In this document: one piece after another, positions 1 to 10,783 of the stretch | How positions within the stretch are numbered: the stretch's first letter is position 1 | Layout of the letters: each line of letters begins with the position of its first letter | NCBI GenBank assembly: GCA_963729195.1 | Contig: CAVSNF010000024.1 | Span: 248,001 to 312,000 of the forward strand | From: CAVPTL01 sp963729195 | GTDB taxonomy: Bacteria > Actinomycetota > Thermoleophilia > Gaiellales > JAICJC01 | Direction of reading: 5' to 3' | Length of the DNA stretch: 64,000 nucleotides | Translations under genes and position numbers: made by a program | Notes under the pieces: model-generated | Database searches by the model: none | Seen by the model: the letters and a program-made list of their open reading frames with translations, nothing else | Told to the model about the DNA's origin: nothing

Positions 1-1277
1 GTGTGCACGCTGTAGGCGAAGTCGAGCGGAGTCGAACCGGCCGCCAGGCTCTTGACGTCGCCCTTGGGCGTGAACACGTACACCTCGTCGGAGAACAGGT
101 CGACCCGCAACGTCTCCATGAACTCACTCGGGTCGGCGGCGTCCTTCTGCCAATCGGCCAGCTGCGACAGCCACGCCTGGCCGGCTTCGACCGGACGCGC
201 CGGCGCCTTCTCCTTGTACAGCCAGTGCGCGGCGATGCCGTACTCGGCGGTCTGGTGCATCTCCTGGGTACGCACCTGGATCTCCAAGGGCTTGCCCTGC
301 GGCCCGATCACCGTCGTGTGCAGGGACTGGTACATGTTCACCTTGGGCATGGCGATGTAGTCCTTGAACCGGCCCGGCATCGGCTTCCACAGCGAATGGA
401 TGATGCCGATGGTGCCGTAACAGTCCTTCAGCTCATCGACCAGCACGCGCATCGCGGTCAGGTCGTAGATCTCGTTGAACTCCTTGCCGCCCAGCGCCAT
501 CTTGGTGTAGATCGAATACAGATGCTTCGCGCGGCCGGCGATGTCGGCCTCGATATGGGCATCGTCGAGCTCGCGCGAGAGGATCGTGCCGGCCTGCTCG
601 GCAAACCGCTCACGCTCGTCGCGACTCTGATTGACCATCGCCTCGATCTCGGCAAACCGGCGGGGATGCAGCGTCTGGAAGGCGCGATCCTCGAGCTCCC
701 ACTTGAGCGTGTGGATACCGAGCCGATGGGCCAGCGGGGCGTAGATCTCAAGCGTCTCCTTGGCCGTCTGCACCTGCTTCTGCTTGCCCAATGCGGAGAT
801 CGTGCGCATGTTGTGCGTGCGATCGGCGAGCTTGATCAGCACCACCCGCAGATCCTGGGCCATGGCCACGATCATCTTGCGGTAGTTCTCGACCTGGGCC
901 TGCTCGCGGCTGGCGAAGCTGATCCGGGTGAGCTTGGTGACACCGTCCACCAGCAGCGCCACATCGGGGCCGAACAGCTCGCGCACGTGATCCAGCTCGG
1001 CCTGGGTGTCCTCCACCACGTCATGCAGGAGCGCGGCGGAGATGGTGGCGGTATCGAGCTTCAGCTCGCTGCAGATGACCGCCACCGACCAGGGGTGGTT
1101 GATGAAGTCCTCGCCGCTCTTGCGCAGCTGACCGGAATGGTGGTCACAGGCGTAGTCGAAGGCGCGGCGAATCAGCCCGGCGTCGGCATCCGGGTTGTAT
1201 TCGGTGACGTGGCCAAGCAGCTCGGCCAAGAGGTGGTCGTGCCGTTCGGCCTCGGGGTTGCGAGGCACGGTCGCCAT
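1..1277 (-). CDS. relA: RelA/SpoT (p)ppGpp synthetase/hydrolase, C-terminus cut by window edge
   Basis: Bifunctional stringent-response enzyme that makes and degrades (p)ppGpp from GTP/GDP and ATP in the cytoplasm. About 425 codons are visible from ATG 1277. The HD hydrolase domain comes first (residues about 45-150) with the intact metal motif HDVVED at 85-90, so hydrolase activity is expected. The synthetase domain (about 250-375) shows RFKDYIAMPK and YQSLHTTV. The start of a TGS domain (VYVFTPKGDV) is visible just before the window ends; TGS remainder and ACT domain lie outside. The reading frame is uninterrupted. It starts 19 bases after the recJ stop on the same strand, so the two are probably co-transcribed. 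Confidence 0.95.
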   Translation of the reverse strand, partial: MATVPRNPEAERHDHLLAELLGHVTEYNPDADAGLIRRAFDYACDHHSGQLRKSGEDFINHPWSVAVICSELKLDTATISAALLHDVVEDTQAELDHVRELFGPDVALLVDGVTKLTRISFASREQAQVENYRKMIVAMAQDLRVVLIKLADRTHNMRTISALGKQKQVQTAKETLEIYAPLAHRLGIHTLKWELEDRAFQTLHPRRFAEIEAMVNQSRDERERFAEQAGTILSRELDDAHIEADIAGRAKHLYSIYTKMALGGKEFNEIYDLTAMRVLVDELKDCYGTIGIIHSLWKPMPGRFKDYIAMPKVNMYQSLHTTVIGPQGKPLEIQVRTQEMHQTAEYGIAAHWLYKEKAPARPVEAGQAWLSQLADWQKDAADPSEFMETLRVDLFSDEVYVFTPKGDVKSLAAGSTPLDFAYSVH

Positions 1278-1296
1278 GGTCACATTGTAGTTGTTC

Positions 1297-3657
1297 TCAT
1301 ACGGCCACCTGATCTGACGCCAAGAAGCGCTTGACCGCCTCGATCCGGGCGACTGCCTCGCGGTAGGTGGGCGACTCCTCGAGGTCGACCTTGGTCGCCA
1401 CACTCGCGCCCGACACCAGCCCCACCTCACCCAGCACCGCGCGGCAGCGCTCCACCGTCTCCGGAGCGAGCGGTGAGCTCGGTGGCACCGTCGCGCTCGG
1501 CCATCCACACCTGCTTGAGCGTCTCGCGCAGTGGCTCGCGGCTCTCGGCCACCGACCGCGCAAACGCGATCTCGGCCGCTCCCCACACCAGATGCAAGGT
1601 GGTGGTCGAGCCCAGCTCCGCCAGCAGCCCGCCCGCCTCCGAACTCGCCGGTGGGTCGAGCGCCACCACTCGTGCATAGCGGGCGGCCAGATCCTCGATG
1701 GCGGCTGCCTGGGGGTAGTCGGCCAGGGTGATGGTGCCCGTCGCCGAACCGTGACGGAGCGAGTGGGCCTGCGAGCATCGCCGTTCGGCGGGCGACGTCG
1801 GCGACCAGCACCAGCACCGGCTCGTCTCCGGCTGCCAGGCGGGCGATGGTCGTGATCTGGACGCCGTGCCCGCGCTCGTCGATCACCCGGGCTCGGCCCA
1901 GGCCGCGCCCCGTCGACCGACAGCGGGTCGTACGCTGCCCGGGTCGAGTCCCATCGGAGTGGCAACCACGCCACGCAGCACCATCTGGGGGGTGACCGAG
2001 CCGTTCCATTCGTTTCGCTGGATCCGATACGCCACATCAAATCGGCCGGGCTGAGACAAGCTCGTCGGCCATCTCCCCCATGCCGAATCCCACCGCACGG
2101 CAGCGGTACCCGCCCAGCTCGACGGTGCAGCGCAGGTGCTTGCCTTCGCCCATGCGCTCGACGGAATGCAACGTCGCAGCCGGAGCCAGCAACGTCACCC
2201 CGGGATTGCCCAGACCGAACGGCTCGAGTGCCGACAGCTCTTCGATCAACTCGAGCGACACCTCAGAGGGCGCTAAGCACCGCATCGACGTGCCGCTGGA
2301 GCGATCGCGGGCGGGAGCCGAGCACGCCGTCGGCGTGAGCCGCCAGAGCCTCGGCAAAGGACGAGATCTCGGACGGGTCGATGGTCAGCCCGGCGGCGGC
2401 TTTGTGCCCGCCGTAGCGCAGCAGATGCCCGGCTGCCGACGGTCAGCCCCGCGTGCAGGTCGTACCCGGGCACGCTGCGCCCAGAGCCCTTGGCCTCATC
2501 GTCGCCGACTGCGATCAGCACCACCGGCCTTCGGTATCGCTCGACCAGCCGTGACGCCACGATCCCGATCACGCCCTCGTGCCAGTCCTGCGATGCGATC
2601 ACGTATGCGTGGCGCTCGCGCCACTCCGGGGATGCCACGTCCACCAACGCCACAGCCTCCTGCAGGATGGTGTCTTCCACCGCCTGGCGGTCGCGATTGA
2701 GCTGCTCCAGCCGGGCAGCCAGCTCGCGTGCCCGCCGCTCGTCGGTTGTCAGCATCAGCTCGAGCGCCTCACCGGGGTGGCACAGGCGGCCGGCGGCGTT
2801 GATCCGCGGAGCCAGCCGAAAGCCGATGTCTGATGCCGACACGTTGACGCGGTCGACCCGTGCCGACACCATCAACGCGCGCAACCCGATCTTGCTGGTG
2901 CGCGCGAGCCGTCGCAGACCCTGCCGCACCAGTGCACGGTTTTCGTCCACCAGCGGCACCACATCGGCGACGGTGGCGATCGCCACCAGGTCGAGGTGCT
3001 GATCGAGTTCTGCCGGATCCCTGCCGGCGGCCGCGAACACCGCTCGCGAAAGCTTGTAGGCAACGCCGGTGCCGCACAGATCGGGGAAGGCGTACTGGGA
3101 CGGCCGCGTGCACACTCGCGGGCAGTCCGGCAGCACCTCACCGGGCTGGTGGTGATCGGTGATGATCACGTCCATTCCCAGCTCGCCTGGCTCGCGCCAC
3201 CTGATCGGCGGCGGTGATGCCGCAGTCGACCGTGACCAGCAGCCCGATTCCCGAGGCCGCCAACCGCTCGACGGTGTCCGCACCGAGGCCGTAGCCTTCC
3301 TCGAAGCGGCTGGGCAGATGCCACTCCACATTGGCGCCGAGCTCTCTCAGCGCCAGCACCATCACGGCGGTCGCGCAGATGCCGTCGGCGTCGTAGTCGC
3401 CGTGGATGCAGATTCTCGTGTCGGCGGCGATCGCCGCCAGAATCCGCTCGCAGGCCACGGCCATGTCACCTAGCGAGAGCGGGTCGTGTCCGGGGTCGGC
3501 GCCGTCCAGAAACGACCGTGCAGTATCGGCGCGGTCGTAGCCCACGCCGGATCAGCGCCTCAGCGGTGATGCGGTGGACATCCAGCTCGGCCGCCAGATC
3601 GTCTGCCGCCGCCGGTGGGCAGGCGGAAAAGATCCACCCCGGTTCGATTGCATCCAT
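1297..3657 (-). CDS. recJ: Single-stranded-DNA-specific exonuclease RecJ (frame interrupted)
   Basis: 5'-3' ssDNA exonuclease of the DHH superfamily, acting in recombination and mismatch repair. ATG 3657 begins MDAIEPGWIF. DHH-family motifs are present in order: GDYDADGICAT, VTVDCGI, then DVIITDHHQPG, followed by the DHHA1 region (RLCHPGEALELML and DWHEGVIGIVASRL) and a C-terminal OB-fold part (LEPFGLGNPGVTLL). About 787 codons. The frame is broken at least seven times (near 3545, 3190, 2445, 2275, 2045, 1925 and between 1760 and 1470). The first two are each cured by dropping one G (CGTGG[G]CTAC, AG[G]CGAG), so sequence error is likelier than decay. It lies between the UbiB-like kinase and relA. 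Confidence 0.9.
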
Positions 3658-3697
3658 GGGCTCATGCTAGGGAGCGGCCCGGACGGCCCTGCCGCGT

Positions 3698-5352
3698 CTA
3701 CAGCCGGCCGCTGCGCGCGATCGAGATGATCTCCCACACGCCCAGCACGAACGCGATCACGAACCCGGTCAGGGCGAGGATGTGGACGCCGAAGACGTGG
3801 ATTCCGCCGCGCGCGGAGATACCGATCAGCGAGGAGCCCACCAGTGCTCCCGAGATCACGATCGCGACCACCAGCCGATTGAACATGACATCGCTCGCCG
3901 CCAGCAGCCGGTCGAGGCCTTTGTAGTGCACCTGAATGTCGATCTCGCCGTCTCGGAACGCCTCCAGGATGTCGTGCACCTGGTAGGGCATGTCCAGCAT
4001 CACTCCGCCGTACTGGGCGAGCTCGGTGCGGCCGCGGCGGGCCAGCGCCTCGGGTGAGTAGCGGCGCGCCACCAGCTCGGTCGCGTACGGCTCGGCCACC
4101 TCGAACACGTTGAAGTCGGGGTAGAGCTCGGTCCCGACCGAGCCCAGCGTGGCCAGCGTCTTGTCGAGCAGTGCGAAGCGCGACGGCAGCTGCACCTGCA
4201 TGCGGTAGATCAGCGTGAACGACTCACGGATCACCTGCAGCGGATCGATCTCACCGAGAGCAGCGCCCTGGTAGCGATAGAACACCTCGCGCAGCTCGAT
4301 CCGAAACTCCTCCTCCTGCTCCTTGTCGAAGCGCACGCCCAGCTCGTACAGGCGGCGTGGCAGTGCATCCACGTTCTCGTTGACGCAGTCGAGCAGGAGC
4401 CGGGTGAGCCGGTTCATATCGCCGGCCGAGAGACTTCCGATCTGCCCGAAATCGACCAGCCCGAGGCGGCCGTCGGGCAGCACGAACAGGTTGGACGGGT
4501 GCGGGTCGCCGTGGAACACCCCGTGGCGGAAGATCATCTCCAGCCACGCGTCGGCGATCAAAAGCGCCAGCCGCCGGCGCTCCTCCATCGGCGGTGGTGA
4601 CGAGATCGACCTCGCGCAGCTTGCGCCCCTCCAGCCACTCCAGCGTCAGCACCCGCTCGCTGGAGTATGTCCAGTACACCCGCGGGATCTCGATCCGCTT
4701 GTCCTCGGCGAAGTTGCGCCGGAACAGCTCGGCATTGCGACCCTCGATGCGGTAGTCCAGCTCGCGCCTGATCGAGCGCGCGAACTCGTCCACCACTCCC
4801 ACCGTGTCCATGAACTGGAGCCGCTTGACCCGCTTTCGCACACGTCGCGCGATCTGGTAGAGCAGCGCCAGGTCGGATTCGACCTGCGCGGCCGCCGCCG
4901 GCCGCTGCACTTTGACCGCGACCTGGCGGCCACTCTGGAGCTCGGCCCGATGCACCTGACCGATCGATGCCGCCGCGATCGGGACCGGGTCGAACGATGC
5001 GAACAGCGTGTCCAGCGGAGCGTCCAGCTCGGCTTCGATCACCTCCCGAGCCTGCTCGAACGAGAACGGCGACACCGAGTCCTGCAGCAGCGACGAGTTC
5101 GGCCGCGACATCCTCGGGCACCAGGTCGGGGCGAGTCGAGAGCAGCTGGCCGAACTTGACGAAGGTCGGCCCGAGCTCGTCCAGGAACTCGCGCAGGTGC
5201 CGGCCCAGGGTGGCATCCGATTGTCCCGGCGGCGGCTGGCGGCGCATCGGCCGTCGCTCGAACGCGTACCCGAACCCATGCCGAGCAGCCACCCGCGTGA
5301 TCTCGCGAGCCCGGGCTATCGTCTGGCGGCGATCGACGACCGGCGTTGCCAT
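3698..5352 (-). CDS. ABC1/UbiB-family atypical protein kinase (frame interrupted twice)
   Basis: Member of the AarF/ABC1/UbiB family of ancient kinase-like proteins, associated with isoprenoid-lipid or quinone metabolism; substrate unknown. ATG 5352 starts MATPVVDRRQT. Family signatures: KFGQLLSTRPDLVP (KxGQ motif), the alanine-rich loop AAASIGQVHRAEL, VAVKVQRP, the catalytic-loop equivalent HGDPHPSNLFV and LVDFGQIG. Two membrane segments close the C-terminus (around AIVISGALVGSSLIGI and LTGFVIAFVLGVWEII), as is usual in the family. About 550 residues. Frameshifts lie near 5100 and 4590; downstream sequence resumes the conserved protein at once. The stop (TAG 3698) is about 40 bases upstream of recJ. 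Confidence 0.9.
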
Positions 5353-5372
5353 GCGGGGATCGTACCGGTGTC

Positions 5373-5403
5373 GTGAATAACGGTGCCTGGCACCGTTATT
5401 CAC
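5373..5403. repeat. 31-bp perfect palindromic intergenic repeat, copy A
   Basis: Perfect 15-base arms around a central T; the left arm is GTGAATAACGGTGCC. It sits between the ubiB start and the end of the downstream phosphatase gene. The identical element recurs at 45147-45177 and a variant at 45198-45218. REP-like mobile palindrome or transcription-termination hairpin. Confidence 0.85.
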
Positions 5404-5410
5404 CACCCGC

Positions 5411-6796
5411 TCAGAGCGGGCGGCCGCGCATGTCGGCCGGCACCGGCAGGCCGTAGGCGGTGAGCACTGTCGGTGCGATGTCGTACAGCTTGGCGTCGGC
5501 CGGCAGCGTCGCGGGCATGCCCGGGCCGGTCAGGATCACCATCCCGTTCTTGGCGTGGTTGGCGTCGTCGGGGCCGGTGTCGTTCTCACGTACATGGATG
5601 CGGCCGTCACCGACCGAGCCGATCGAGCGCCAGGTGAGGTTGCCGAAGTACACGATCAGGTCGGGCGGCACGTTGTTGGCCACCTTGTACAGGTCGCCCG
5701 GGCGAAACACCCGGGTGCCGATCGGCATGCCCTGCTCGTCTCCCAGGGCCTCGAGCTTTGCGATCAGCTCGTCCAGCAGCGGATCGACCTGGTCGGGCTG
5801 CACGATCCCGCGCGGCTCGCGGCCGGCGATGTTGAGAAACACCCGCGAGTAGTAGCCGCCGTCGGCCCACACCCGGGTCTTGTCCCAATCGATCTGGCAG
5901 CGGCTGATCGGGGTCGACTCGGTGGGCGGGTCGATCAGGGTCAGATAGCCGTTCTGCATCAGCCACTCGTTGATCTGAATGCCGCCGAACATCGTCTGAG
6001 CCCCGTGGTCGGAGACGACGATCACCGCGGTGTCGTCACCCAGGCCCTCGATCAGCTCCCCGATCTCTGCGTCCACCATCTTGTAGTAGTCGCGAAACGC
6101 CTGCTCATAGGGGTTGCCGGGCACGTAGTCGGGATGGTTCTTGTCGTAGAAGCGCCAGAAACAGTGGTGCAGCCGGTCGGTGCCCATCTCGACCAGCATC
6201 AGAAACTCCCACGGGCGGGTGTCGCGAAAGTGGCGGGCAAGCTTGAACCGGCGGCGGGTCATCTCGATGATGTCGGCCATCACCCGATCGCGGTCGTCGG
6301 TGCGGAAGTTGGGGACGTCGAACATGTACTCCCCCACCACCTCGCTGATCTCGGTGTGCAGCTCGGGCGGCGAGGTGTACCGCGACTTGGTCGACGGCGC
6401 CAGGAAACACGAGATCAGCTCGCCGTTGACGTTCGGCGGCGGATAGGTCATCGGCACGCTCATGACCGTGCAGTGCTTTCCCGCGCGGCTGAGGATGTCC
6501 CACAGGCGGTCGTCCTTGACCCGGTCGGAGGTCGCGAACACCATCCCGTCGTAGGAGTGGTCGGCGCGGTTTCGAAACCCGTAGAAGCCCAGCGCGCCGG
6601 GATCCTTGGAGGACATCATGCACGACCACGCGGGCACGGTGATCGGAGGATCGCTCGACTCCAGGTTGCCCCAGGCGCCGCGGTCCATCAACCCCGAGAT
6701 CACCGGCAGCTCGGCGCGCATGTCGTCGAACACGATCTCGGGCGGCGCACAGTCCAGGCCGATGATCATCACTCTTCGGGCGGTGCTCATGGCCAT
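5411..6796 (-). CDS. Alkaline-phosphatase-superfamily phosphodiesterase/pyrophosphatase (type I), 461 aa
   Basis: Metal-dependent hydrolase of the NPP/alkaline-phosphatase superfamily, predicted to cleave phosphodiester or pyrophosphate bonds; substrate unknown. Metal ligands and nucleophile are visible: Asp15 in IIGLDCAPPE, nucleophile candidate Thr53 in PPITVPAWSCM, HHCFW, and VVSDHGAQTMFGG near residue 250, followed by QINEWLMQNGYL. No signal peptide, so probably cytoplasmic. Length and frame are intact. Start is ATG 6796, or the second ATG at 6790 (MSTARRV). It is a paralogue of the gene at 7971-9597 on the other strand, and the two bracket a glycosyltransferase, which points to surface polysaccharide or glycolipid metabolism. 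Confidence 0.85.
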   Translation of the reverse strand: MAMSTARRVMIIGLDCAPPEIVFDDMRAELPVISGLMDRGAWGNLESSDPPITVPAWSCMMSSKDPGALGFYGFRNRADHSYDGMVFATSDRVKDDRLWDILSRAGKHCTVMSVPMTYPPPNVNGELISCFLAPSTKSRYTSPPELHTEISEVVGEYMFDVPNFRTDDRDRVMADIIEMTRRRFKLARHFRDTRPWEFLMLVEMGTDRLHHCFWRFYDKNHPDYVPGNPYEQAFRDYYKMVDAEIGELIEGLGDDTAVIVVSDHGAQTMFGGIQINEWLMQNGYLTLIDPPTESTPISRCQIDWDKTRVWADGGYYSRVFLNIAGREPRGIVQPDQVDPLLDELIAKLEALGDEQGMPIGTRVFRPGDLYKVANNVPPDLIVYFGNLTWRSIGSVGDGRIHVRENDTGPDDANHAKNGMVILTGPGMPATLPADAKLYDIAPTVLTAYGLPVPADMRGRPL

Positions 6797-6808
6797 GATC
6801 GTAGAGAG

Positions 6809-7907
6809 TTACCGGTCTGGCGAGCTGCCGGTAGAGCTCGATGCAGCGATCGGTCTCGACGGTGGCGTCCGCCTCGCGCACGACCACCTCGCGGTTTCGA
6901 TCTCCGTAGCGGCGCCGCAGCTGTTCGTCTGACAGCAGCCGCACGATCGCGGCGGCGGTGGCCTCGACGTCGCGCAGCGGCACGATCTCGGCACCGTCAC
7001 CCTGCTCGATCAGCTCGTGGATCGCGGGCAGGTCGCCCAGCACAACCGGCAGCCGCGCGGCCATCGCCTCGAGCAGCGAGGTCGGCCGGCCGGTGTCGGA
7101 GGCCGGCACCGAGACGGTCAGCTCGCTGCCGGCAAACACCAGCGGCACCTCATCCTCGGTGAACCGGCGGAAATGCACCGAGTCGGTCACGCCCAGCTGC
7201 TCGGCCTGGCGGCGCAATGCGTCGGTCTCGACCCCGTATGCCATGAACAGAAACGCAGCGTCGGGCACCTCGCGTTGCACCAGCGGGATCGCCGCCATGA
7301 TCACGTCCAGGTTGTAGAGCTGCTTGTGCAGGCGCGGCGAGGCCACCACCGGCCGGCCCGGGAAGATGGTGTCGATCAGCGAGCGGTCGCGCTCCCCCGT
7401 GTAGCGCACGCGGGTATCGACCCCCCAGCCGATCCGGTGCACCAGCTCGGCGGGCACGCCCAGGTCGGTCACGCCCTGCTTGAGGCCGTCGGAGTTGACG
7501 GTGATCGCGTCGGCTTCGCGCAACAGCGTCTGGGCCAGCGCTCGCTTCTGCGGGTCGGTCTTGGGCACGACCAGCACGTCGGATCCCCACACGCCCTGCA
7601 CCACCGGCCGCTGCCCGGCGCGATAGGCCCACTCGCCCGACGGCCACAGGTTCTGGGTCTGGACGATGTCGGGGTCGAGCGCGTGCAGGGTGCGACGCAG
7701 GTGCCGGCGGCGCCACAGCATCCGCACGCCGGTGCCCTTGGGCAGCCTGCGCCCGAGCACGTCGTGCACATGCACGCCCTCGACCGGCTCGGGGAACACC
7801 GTGTAGATGTGCACCTCGTGGCCGCGCTCGGCCAGCCGCCTCGCCCACCGCTTGGTATGCAGGCTGCGACCGCTCCCCAGGATGGCAACGCGAAGCTGGT
7901 CGGGCAT
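6809..7907 (-). CDS. Glycosyltransferase family 4 (GT-B fold)
   Basis: Retaining GT-B glycosyltransferase, predicted to transfer a nucleotide-activated sugar to a surface glycan precursor at the cytoplasmic membrane face. ATG 7907 begins MPDQLRVAILGSG, a Rossmann-type start. The C-terminal nucleotide-sugar site appears as VSVPASDTGRPTSLLEAMAA, i.e. the E-x7-E region of GT4 enzymes. About 365 residues. The frame as given runs past the expected end into the next gene; a one-base shift near 6815 gives a TAA at 6809, just before the phosphatase start at 6796, so I place the end there. Acceptor and donor cannot be read from sequence. Confidence 0.82.
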
Positions 7908-7970
7908 CGGCGCACGATACCGCGCCGCCCCGCTGCGCCGCGTCGAGACGCGCGACGATAGCATCGACCC

Positions 7971-9597
7971 ATGTCAACTGACACAGCTCCGGTGCTGGTC
8001 TTCGGAATGGACGGCGCCGACTATGACGTCGTCGCCGAGATGATCGCCGACGATCGGCTGCCGACGCTCAAGCGCCTGCGCGATCACGGCGCGTTCGGCC
8101 CGCTGCGCTCGACCGAGCCGCCGGTGACTCCGGTGGCGTGGTCGACGTTTCTGACCGGCGTGCAGCCCGGTCGCCACGGGATCTACAACTTTTCCACCAA
8201 CCCGCTGCGGGGCGGCTTCCGGGTGGAGAGCGCCGCCGCCCGCGGCGGCACGCCGCTGTGGCGCACGCTGGACGCCGCCGGCCGCCGCTCCTCGTTCGTG
8301 CTGGTGCCGTTCACCTATCCGCTGGAGTCGCTCAACGGCACGATGGTGTCCGGCTACGGCGGTCCGGAGCAGCCTGCGGTGACGCCGCCGGAGGCGGCCG
8401 AGCGAATCGCCCGCACGTTCCCCAGCCTGGTGTCGGTGCGCCACCCCATGCGCGAGCGCTACTGGGAGGACTTCGACGGCTTCCGGCGGCGGCTGATCGC
8501 CGACGTGGACGAGGTCGAGCGGCTCAGCATCGACGTGATCGAGGCCGATCGGCCCGACCTGTTCGCCGTCGATTTCATGTCGTCAGACACGATCGGCCAC
8601 CTCGCCTACCACCTGCGCGACCCCGACCATCCCGCCCACGACCCGGCCATGGCCGCCGACCACATCGGCGAGGTGTACGCCGCGGTCGATGCCGCCATCG
8701 GCAGGGTGATCGAGGCCGCCGAGCGGATCTTCGATCGCAAGGTGACCGCGATCGTGCTTTCCGACCACGGCATGAAGCCGATCCACTACACGTTTCAGAT
8801 CAATCAGTGGCTCGAGGATCACGGATACCTGCGCTACCGCAAGCGCTCGGCGCAGCGGATCAGCGGCCTGGCCCGGATCGACTCCAAGCTGGCGCTGCGA
8901 GCGAGCTGGTACCCGCGCCTGTACGACGCCGTGGTGCCGTTCGGGAAGGCCCCCGCCGACGTCAACCGCACCATGCGCGACCTCGACCGCTGGCGCACCG
9001 ACGCCTACGCCTATGGCACCTACGGGCCGGTGTTCTTCGGCGAGAAGACCGGCCGGCGCACCGACACGGCCTTCCAGGAGCGGCTGATCGCCGATCTGCG
9101 GGCCGAACTCAGCCCGCTGGACGGTGAGCCTGCATTTGAGGTGCGGCGCGGCAGCGAGGTCTACACGGGGCCGTTCGCAGACAAGGCACCCGACCTGGTG
9201 GTGACCAGCCGCGACCCCAGGATCCTGGTGTCGGCCTCCCGCCGGCAGTTCAGCTCGCCGTGGATGATCCACGACCGGCTCGACCCCGAGCTGAGCGAGA
9301 ACTACGGGTTCTCCGGCCATCACGGCCCAATCGGAGTGCTGGCCGCCGGTGGGCCGGCCGTCGGTCACGGGCGGCTGGAGAGCGCGTCCATCGCCGATCT
9401 CGCCCCCACCGTGCTGGCGCTCTTGGGCGTGGACGCCGGTGAGCAGCTGGACGGCTCGGTGCTGCCGCTGTTCACCCCGGCCGGGGAGCTGGTGGCCGCG
9501 ACGGCCGGAGAGCGCTGAGGTCTCGGAGCAGAGCGTCTACTCCGAAAACGAAGAGGCCGAGATCCAGGAACGCCTGCGAGCGCTCGGGTACGAGTAG
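7971..9597 (+). CDS. Alkaline-phosphatase-superfamily phosphodiesterase, second paralogue
   Basis: Paralogue of the gene at 5411-6796, divergently placed. Asp14 (VFGMDGADYD), candidate nucleophile Thr53 in PPVTPVAWSTFLTG, and VLSDHGMKPIHYTF followed by QINQWLEDHGYL match the metal site of the NPP/phosphodiesterase branch. The uninterrupted frame ends at 9518 (TGA), but the neighbouring frame to 9597 encodes NEEAEIQERLRALGYE. An RLxxLGY tail is, in my recollection, typical of this family, so one indel near 9500 is inferred and the true stop is TAG 9595-9597. It is followed immediately by the GTG of the ATP-grasp gene, so the two form an operon. Confidence 0.83.
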
Positions 9598-10777
9598 GTG
9601 CCGCGCCCGCTACACGCAACCCCAGGCCGCCGTGGTGGTCGAGGTCGGCTGGGTCAACGGCCTGGCGGCGCTGCGGTCGCTGGGACGGGGCGGGGTGCGC
9701 ACGTTCGCGGTCGATCATCGGCCGTGGGCACTCGGCTTCAAGTCCCGCTACGCGCATCGCGTGATCGCACCCGAGCCGGTCGCCGACGAGGACGGGTTCA
9801 TCGCCGCCATGGCCGCGCTGGGGGAGCGATTCGACGGGCCCACGCCGGTGCTCGCCACCCACGACGAGCACCTCAACGCGATGGTCAAGCGCTCGGCCGA
9901 GCTCTCGCCCCACTTCCGCTACCCGGCTCCGGCGTGGCCGGTGCTGGAGGCACTGCAGCGCAAGCGCCACCAGCTGGACACCGCCCGCGGCTGCGGGGTC
10001 GGCATCCCCGAGACCCGCCACCCGGCGTCGGCGCAGGAAGCGGTGGCGGACGCCGAGGAGCTGGGCTACCCGGTGTTTCTGAAGCCCTCCGATCCGGTCG
10101 AGTTCAAGCGCCGGTTCAAGCGTCAGGCGTTCGAGTGTCACACCGCCGCCGAGGTCGACACCCATTTCGACCGAGATGGCCGAGTTCGAGCCGATGCTGC
10201 AGGAGTTCGTGCCCGGAAGCGATGACGAGCTGTACACGCTGGGAAGCTATCTCAACGCCGACGGCGAGGCCCTGGGCGTGTTCTGCGGGCGCAAGCTGCG
10301 CCAGACGCGCGAGAACCAGGGCAGCGCCCGGGTGGGCGAGGCGGTGTGGGTCGACGCGGTGGTCGAGGACGGGCTGCAGGCTGCTGCGGGCACTCGAGTT
10401 CACCGGGGTGTCTCAGGTCGAGTTCAAGCGCGACAGCCGCACCGGCGAGTTCAAGCTGATGGAGGTCAACCCGCGCCTGTGGCAGTGGCACGGCCTGGCG
10501 TCGGTGTGCGGCGTCGACCTGCCGATGATCGCCTACCTCGACCTGATCGGACAGCCACCGGCGCCGGCGAACGATGGTGGGCGAGGGCCGGCGCTGGGCG
10601 ATCACCGTGATCGCCGGCACGCGCAACGGCTGGCAGCGTCCTCCCTACACCGACGCGGTGTGGGCTGCCGACGATCCCGCGCCTGCTCTCGCGCAGGCGG
10701 CGCGGACGGTGTCCAAGGCGGCCCGCCGGCATCCCCGCACCTGGTTTCACAAGTCTCGCTACGTCCAGCGCTCATGA
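9598..10777 (+). CDS. ATP-grasp carboxylate-amine ligase, CarB-like (frame interrupted)
   Basis: Predicted ATP-dependent ligase that activates a carboxylate as acyl-phosphate and joins it to an amine or thiol. N-terminal pre-ATP-grasp fold (VVVEVGWVNGLAALRSLG), ATP-binding YPVFLKPSDPVEF, then LQEFVPGSDDELYTL and the metal-binding end LMEVNPRLWQWHGLA. About 390 residues. Indels near 9620, 10175, 10377 and 10575 break the frame. The GTG at 9598 directly follows the preceding stop; GTG 9632 is the alternative start. Location between a phosphodiesterase and a polysaccharide deacetylase suggests it decorates a surface polymer with an amino acid or similar group. That is inference. Confidence 0.75.
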
Positions 10778-10783
10778 CCGGCT

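Noticed and set aside
3..1334. 443-codon plus-strand ORF
   Set aside because: It is the antisense shadow of relA; no protein family and high-GC codon mirroring.
5555..7162. 535-codon plus-strand ORF
   Set aside because: Shadow of the AP-superfamily enzyme and GT4 gene; low-complexity, arginine/histidine-rich sequence.
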